64,000 nt of DNA, taken from NCBI GenBank assembly GCA_941918925.1, contig OW799237.1, positions 15,109,201-15,173,200 on the forward strand. Direction: 5' to 3'. This document shows positions 58,453-64,000 of this stretch, piece after piece. Source of the DNA: Phyto melanocephala. Its lineage: Eukaryota > Arthropoda > Insecta > Diptera > Rhinophoridae. Made by a program: the position numbers and the translations under genes. Within the stretch, counting starts at the first letter, position 1, and each line of letters opens with the position of its first letter. The notes under the pieces are model-generated. The model was not told the DNA's origin. It was given only the letters and a program-made list of their open reading frames with translations, and made no database searches.

Positions 58453-60460
58453 TTTGTTTACAAAATATTTTTTGTAAACGTAATCTTTTAAGTAAATTAT
58501 TTTATTTAGGAAACTTGTAGTAATTACAATTTATTTTATTTTTCTTATAACGATTTAATATTTTTTCCTTTTATATGTTTAAGATTTTAATGCCACAACA
58601 CTTGATTATTCTTTCATTTTTGTTAGTTTTTTTTTCTTTGTTTCGGGTTCTTACTTTTTTTCAAGATAATTTTAACATTTTTTTATAATATTTTTCTTGG
58701 ATTTATTATTTAAAGTCACTTTTATTTAATATCAACTTAAAAACGCTTGTTCAACGAACACCGTAAACCCGTAATCCATATGTGTGAGAGATACGTTAAC
58801 GTTACAAGCGTGTTTTGTTTTTTTTTCTTCTTTGATATTTTACGAATTTATTTTATTCTTTTTTGCTTATAATAACAAGTTGTGAGACGTTAAGTTATGT
58901 GTTATATTATTTGTAAGATATACAACTCATATATATTTTTGTTTAAGTTTTAAATACGGAAGAGCTACTTTTCTAAAACATGTTTACCGCTTAACGTTTC
59001 AACTCGAACTGATTATAAATTTGCTACGTTGAGACTCCGTTGGCTCGTTGAAAATGTTTTTCATTACTCTGGCTGTGTGTCTGACTATACAATCTCATAC
59101 AAGAAACTCATAAAACTAATATTTACACACACTCGCATGCCAATAACTACTACCACTGCTACAACAAAATAATACAGCAATATACTCATACTTGTTAGCT
59201 GGCACATGCATTGCAATAACAGCAACAATAAAATCCAAACAATTTGATACACATGTAGTAAAAAATACAAGAGAGTATAAACACATACATACCTTAAAAA
59301 ACATGGTAGCACATGCACATATAGCTATGTATAGTTAATGCAACAATTCTCAAAACTATGCCATGAATATGTGAACACACATACACCCATGCCTTGTTGT
59401 AGTAGGCACTCTTTTTGTTTGCTTTTATGCTCCCAGTAATATGCAATGAATTCTCAGAGTGCATTTGAAAGACAATTATGATTCTTCTAATATTAAAAAT
59501 TACATAAATATTTCTAAGACTTTTTCTAAAAATTTACTTAAAATTATTGAAGTTCTTAGCTAGAAGATAACGATTAAACAAAACTTAATTATTGCCTAGA
59601 ACATTATATTTATTATTCAGTTAATTTACTAGCCATTAGAGGTATATTGAAAGGGAGATTGTTATGCGAAGATAGTGTAATAGTCACGTACCATAGAGTA
59701 CATATAAGTTTTTTATGTTCATTTCATAATGTTTTGTTTTTGTTCTAAATACATACATATGTAAATATGGTTATTCATAATTTCTCTCTACTCTACACAA
59801 AAACACAACATAACATTCTCTGATTGCAAAAGTACAAAAATTACTCTCTCATTTGTTAGTTTCTCTCCAAAATGCATTTCCACTACTGTGCATCATATAA
59901 AAATGCAATGAGTAAATTTTTCCAAAAAGTAGGGGAAATTTAATACAACATGCAACAAATGTCAGTTATTTACTCTCACTTGCAATAACACATACTCGTG
60001 CAACGAAACATATACATACGACAATTACACCCATGTACACTAGTAAAAAGTTGAATATGTGTGTCACTATTTTAAAAAATTGTTGTTGTCGTTATATTTA
60101 AGTTAAACATTGGAAAGAAAACATCAACTCAATTCTCAATTGCGTTAATGCAGCACATGTTTATGTTTCACATACACAAAATAATAATTTGAGTGCATAA
60201 CAAGCACATTTTAACACATGCATTTAAATTATATACGACAGTGTTGCCAGAGGTAACTTGAATATAGTTAAATATATTCAGAAAAATTACATTTATGTTT
60301 CTTTTTGAATAAAACTAACAAACTTTTTAGTTTTTTTTCGATGCCAATAATCGCTAGTATGTATTCTGATTAAAATATTGACAAAAATATTTTAATATCA
60401 AGTCGAAGCTATCACACGACATTATGGAATGCTATATATGAATACAGAGTATTTCTCAGA
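58453..60460. other. Upstream flank of the Toll-family gene, no other gene seen
   Basis: This is the 5' side of the minus-strand receptor. It should hold the promoter and any 5' untranslated exon, but I cannot place the transcription start, a TATA box or a splice site with confidence. The DNA is AT-rich, with several CT-rich runs containing CTCTC around 59785-59985, which on the minus strand read as GAGAG. Such motifs are bound by GAGA factor in flies, but short GA runs are common by chance. Short ORFs here have no recognisable domain. Confidence 0.4.
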
Positions 60461-60760
60461 AGGCGGCGTGGTGTAGAGGTTAAAGTGTTTTGCTATAAAA
60501 CCAAGAACCCCAGGTTAGGTTCCTGTCAAAAGACGGAAAAATCTTTATTATGGTTTTTAGATTATTAAAAATTTAGCTCCAGACAATAGATCCAAGAAGC
60601 CCTCGGACCTACTCCTTCCCCCTGGCAAAATATGATATTTTGTAAAAAGGCATTTTTAGGCAACGACAGATGCCATTCCCATTATCCTAGAACCTACTAC
60701 AACAGACGAATCTTCTACTTATCTGGAACAACAACCAATTAACTAAAATGACACTAGGTA
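60461..60760 (+). mobile_element. tRNA-derived SINE, second family
   Basis: A tRNA-like head with a good A box (TGGTGTAGAGG, 60469-60479) and a diverged B box (GGTTAGGTTCC, 60513-60523) 33 bp further on. The rest is a non-tRNA body. It does not fold as a complete tRNA. It differs in head and body from the other SINE family in the window. The 3' limit is approximate. Confidence 0.6.
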
Positions 60761-61570
60761 AAATAATAACTAACTGAATCCTATGGTAGCAAGCTTTGCC
60801 ACACGAAAAAAAAACCCAGACAAATAGTAAAAGATATGCTCCTAAGAGGGGTAATGAAAAAAATTCGTGCCAAGGCTATCTTAATTACTCAAACTGCAGC
60901 GACTTGGTACTCTTAAAATTCATAAAAACAACTCCGTTATCTTATTTATGGCTTCAGTGATTGATGTATACGAAAAAGCCAACGTTAAATGAGAAACAGT
61001 ATCCAATAAAAGATTTCCAAAATTTTTAAGAAGGCATGGCAACAAGTAATCTTCAAATATCGCATAAATGAGATTAATTTGTTTAGCTAAATGTTATATG
61101 TGTACGTTACCTTGGAAAAATCTCATGACAAGATCTTAAATATAGTATCTTAGATAAATGAGTCCAATAAGAAATTACCAAAAATAAATTGAATTTACTT
61201 CAAAATGCATACTTATGCGTCGTTTATGAAAACTTATTTATCATTATTGGAAATAAGATTTTACTAGCATAAAATAATAAAAGAAAAAAGATTTTAATGC
61301 TTCGCTTAAGAAAGTGTTTTAAACAACTTGCCTTCGCCGGGAGCAAGGAATTCTAAGCACTGAAAGTTGTAAACGCCGGCCTGGATTCTAGTCACCGGTC
61401 ACTTTGCAAAAAAAATACTAAATGAGTCAAAATGGTCCTTGCTTTTAATTCCGAGTGGAATTCAGTTATAAAGAATTGTCATAGTATAGGCTCACTCATA
61501 GCAGTGCTTACACCGAAACCCATTTGGTAATAGTCCTTCACGATTTAGTCAGCAAAAAATATTTTCTTTT
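60761..61570. other. AT-rich intergenic DNA, nothing firm
   Basis: A more GC-balanced patch at 61320-61412 (GCCTTCGCCGGGAGCAAGG and CCGGCCTGGATTCTAGTCAC) could be a diverged tRNA-like piece, but boxes are too poor to call. Confidence 0.3.
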
Positions 61571-61571
61571 T

Positions 61572-62455
61572 GTGGTTGAGAAATGTATACTACCGCTATA
61601 TAAAAGTTTGAGATCTGACCGTCACTAAATTTTAAAACAATCAATACTGCAATGTGGCTTTCATTAAAGAAAAATTGTAATAAATATGCAAGATCCAGAT
61701 ACTTATCTGAATTGCTTAAAACACCTTGTTCATATAAAGAAATCTCCACATTTCGTCTAAGTTGGCAACCTTAGGGTTAAGCCCATTTCGAGGCTTTTAG
61801 CTGTTCTAAATGTAAACCGATATTAAAGGGAGGAAATGTAAACGTGGTTGGGAAATGTATACTAGCGCTATACAAAAGTCAGTAATCTGACACGCACTAT
61901 ATTTAAACTCTACATACCGTTCAGAGTGCCCCTGTGGACTAGTCAGTAAAGGACAAGTCAGCGGTTTGGGGGTTGCGGGTTCGATTTCCGCCGGAGACTC
62001 TAGAATTGTCTGCTTCTCTTTCTCTTCTATCCTAAATTATTCTATTCTTATTCTATTCTTCTCTCTATTAAGGCGTCACAATGGACCGTAATGGTCTCCG
62101 AGTGAAGGTGTGAGGGTAACTTTGCACCAGCCTTACCTACCTACCGTCGAGCTTAAGGCCAACACTGCTATAGCTCAATATTTGTTTATTATACTAATAA
62201 TTTAGTTATAAGTATAATATGTTAAAAATAAAATAAAAATAAGAGTTTAAAGCAATTAATACTACACAGTGGCTCTTGCATAAGAACAAATGGTAATAAA
62301 TATGTAAGTTCCAAAGTACTTATCCGAATTGCTTAAAACACCTTGTTTTATCAAAGGGTAGCTCCACATTTCGTCAAAGTTGGCAACCTTGGGCTTAAAC
62401 CCATTTCTATGTTTTTACATTTTCTTAATGTAAACCGATATCAATGGGAGGAACA
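61572..62455. repeat. Tandem duplication of ~275 bp, second copy split by a SINE
   Basis: Unit 1 (61572-61848) and unit 2 (61844-61920 plus about 62250-62455) share GAAATGTATACTA(C/G)CGCTATA, GAATTGCTTAAAACACC, TCCACATTTCGTC, GTTGGCAACCTT and TGTAAACCGATAT. Unit 2 is interrupted by the SINE at 61925-62145 and about 100 bp of extra AT-rich DNA. Confidence 0.8.
61925..62145 (+). mobile_element. tRNA-derived SINE, copy 2 (LINE-like 3' tail)
   Basis: Same tRNA-like head as the 41.2-kb copy (GGACTAGTCAG, GGGGGTTGCGGGTTCGATT, CGCCGGAGACTC), a CT-rich body and a tail with TAATGGTCTCCGAGTG (62089-62104) and CCTTACCTACCTACC (62131-62145). CTACATACCGT (61910-61920) and CTACCTACCGT (62137-62147) may be the target duplication, overlapping the CCTA tail. 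Confidence 0.85.
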
Positions 62456-63110
62456 CAAATTTTTTTAACTATTTTTTTCTTAATTCTTAAGATTCCAAAA
62501 AACAACTGCAAATCAGTTTCTTTTCCTAACATGCGTTTAGTCAAGTACGTTCCAAACAAAATATGTTATATTTCATTAAAATCGATGCACAGCTTTTGAT
62601 TTTATTGACTATTAAGTATAAAGTAAATTTACTTTACTCGCTCAAAAATAAAATTATTTGAAATAGCAAATAAGACTTTAGTAAAATTTATTATGTTTTA
62701 AATGATATATTAAGACTTTCTAAAAATGTATAATTTAACGTAAAACGAGAAACGTTATAACCAGTTTTCATTATAAACATTTGTATTATTGAAAACAATT
62801 AACTTGAATTTTTGTTTATCGATGTTTTCTGTTTAAACTCATATTTATAATTTTTATTAGGTTTGAGTTTATATTAACAATCTTATTGTTACCAAGAGTT
62901 TTTTTAATTATGATAAATGAAAGAAGAATTTGAAAAATTATATTTTTACCGACACTAGCCGAGTGTAATGCGTTTTCGAAACCAGCTACGATTTCATCAT
63001 CAGCACTCTTTGATCGGTGGGTACATGTTGTAACAATAAAAATGTTAATATGAACTCAAGCCTGATTAAAATTTACAATATTAGAAAACAATTAACTTTA
63101 TATAAAACAA
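62456..63110. other. AT-rich DNA with a minus-strand hammerhead-like motif
   Basis: On the minus strand, 63003-62974 reads CTGATGA, one base, a 6-bp stem (GAAATC/GGTTTC) with a 6-base loop, then GAAA. This matches the conserved half of a hammerhead ribozyme; the closing helix and cleavage site are not convincing. Nothing else was recognised. Confidence 0.35.
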
Positions 63111-63450
63111 CTAGCCGCCCGGTACGTGCTTCGCTACGTATCAAAAATTCATTATAAATTGTTTTAAAGAGATTAAAACTACGTTTTTAGTTTTTTTTTC
63201 CATTTTTATCCCTCTTAAAGTAAAATGCTATTCAAAAAAGTACCAAAATTTAGTTTTTACCCGTTTTATCCCCTTAAAACTCAAAATTTCCAAAAAGTAA
63301 TAGACACCTATCCAATTATTTGTAACAGGCTCTTGGTCCTTTCTGACTTTCGTTCTACACGACAATAGGAACAAACCTTAAAAATTTCATCGAATTCGGT
63401 TAGACCGTTCGTGAGTTATAAAGTCACAATGCATTTGCAACAATTTTTTA
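63111..63450 (-). mobile_element. Helitron-like terminus, decayed
   Basis: ACTAGCCGCCCGGTACGTGC at 63110 reads on the minus strand as a GC-rich end followed by CTAG and T, the Helitron 3' signature. The far side has GAATTCGGTTAGACCGTTCG, similar to subterminal text of insect Helitrons. The expected TC start is not intact. Minus-strand orientation. Confidence 0.45.
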
Positions 63451-64000
63451 TATAAAACAATAAAAATATATATTTAAGTAGAAGTTTAACAATTTATCAA
63501 AAGTGTAGTAAATGCAACCCAACGGCATCACTAATATACACACACACACATATAAACTGCAAAAACAATTCTACAACCGGCCGGTTATTAAATCACAGAG
63601 TACAAAATACTCTCTCTTACTCTCGCTCTTTTTCAAATCTTTATTTTCCGGTTTGTGGTATAAGTCAAGTAACTAAGTAGAATTGCATTTAGTTTTGTAT
63701 CCGAAGGCTACAATATCAAACTATTTCCATACTTTTCGATAAAGAAAACACAAGCAACAGGCAAAAATAGTGTTTTTACATAAACGTACTTTATAATGTT
63801 TTTGAATGGTCACTTTGTTATAACTTAATCGAAGGAAACCTTAAGCACGGAATGATATTTGTGATTTAGTTAGAGCAAAGGAACCCAGTGTCAGAATTTT
63901 AGGAATATGCAAGGATTATTTTTTTAAACAGCATAGTCTCACTTTAAATGAAATGTTTTAATGTTGCAAAGAATAACTCTTTGTCATTTGGCATTTAGAA
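63451..64000. other. AT-rich intergenic DNA
   Basis: A short AC-repeat run lies at 63538-63550 and a CT-rich stretch at 63609-63634. No gene was seen up to the window end. Confidence 0.4.

Noticed and set aside
1..64000. CRISPR array, operon or prokaryotic signals
   Set aside because: Repeats are eukaryotic transposons and minisatellites; no evenly spaced direct repeats with unique spacers were seen.

Overview
This window looks like intergenic and genic DNA from a higher fly (Diptera, probably a calyptrate such as a blowfly or house-fly relative). The reasons are very AT-rich DNA, fly-type mobile elements (Helitrons, hAT, PIF/Harbinger, tRNA-derived SINEs, LINE tails), and one intact gene whose protein closely resembles the Drosophila Toll-family receptors 18-wheeler and Toll-7. 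Species cannot be fixed from the sequence alone.

The only intact protein-coding gene I can support is a single-exon Toll-type receptor on the minus strand at 54184-58452 (1422 codons). It has a signal peptide, two leucine-rich-repeat blocks separated by a cysteine cluster, one membrane segment, a TIR domain and a long low-complexity tail. It is most likely 18-wheeler (Toll-2), with Toll-7 as the alternative. Everything upstream in the window (1-54183) and downstream (58453-64000) appears to be non-coding, made of AT-rich filler and transposon remains.

Region by region. 0-7 kb: a small inverted-terminal-repeat element inside a tandem duplication, an unidentified higher-GC patch, long A/T tracts, and the first copy of a large dispersed repeat (element A). 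10.6-16 kb: a 5'-truncated LINE, two decayed Tc/mariner-superfamily transposase relics, and a ~1 kb element ending in a motif related to element A. 17.6-23.5 kb: two Helitrons in opposite orientation (one with a helicase fragment), the 3' end of an RNase H-bearing LINE, and an inverted-repeat element rich in short internal repeats. 26-34.8 kb: A/T minisatellite; a pair of related LINE-relic segments, one of which carries a perfect-TIR MITE that the other lacks; an inverted copy of element A; and a hairpin MITE. 37.5-41 kb: a degenerate tandem array with a ~240-295 bp period. 41-46 kb: a SINE, a decayed PIF/Harbinger transposon with recognisable transposase, and a foldback with a hammerhead-like core. 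49.3-52.8 kb: a hAT element with a second hAT-type element nested in it, both with exact 8-bp target duplications. 60-64 kb: two tRNA-derived SINEs, a tandem duplication interrupted by one of them, a second hammerhead-like motif and a Helitron-like terminus.

The genes do not form a pathway here. The receptor is a lone gene in a repeat-dense neighbourhood. The main biological content besides it is the record of nested and paralogous insertions, which gives several directly readable insertion sites and a likely SINE-LINE partnership based on a shared 3' tail.
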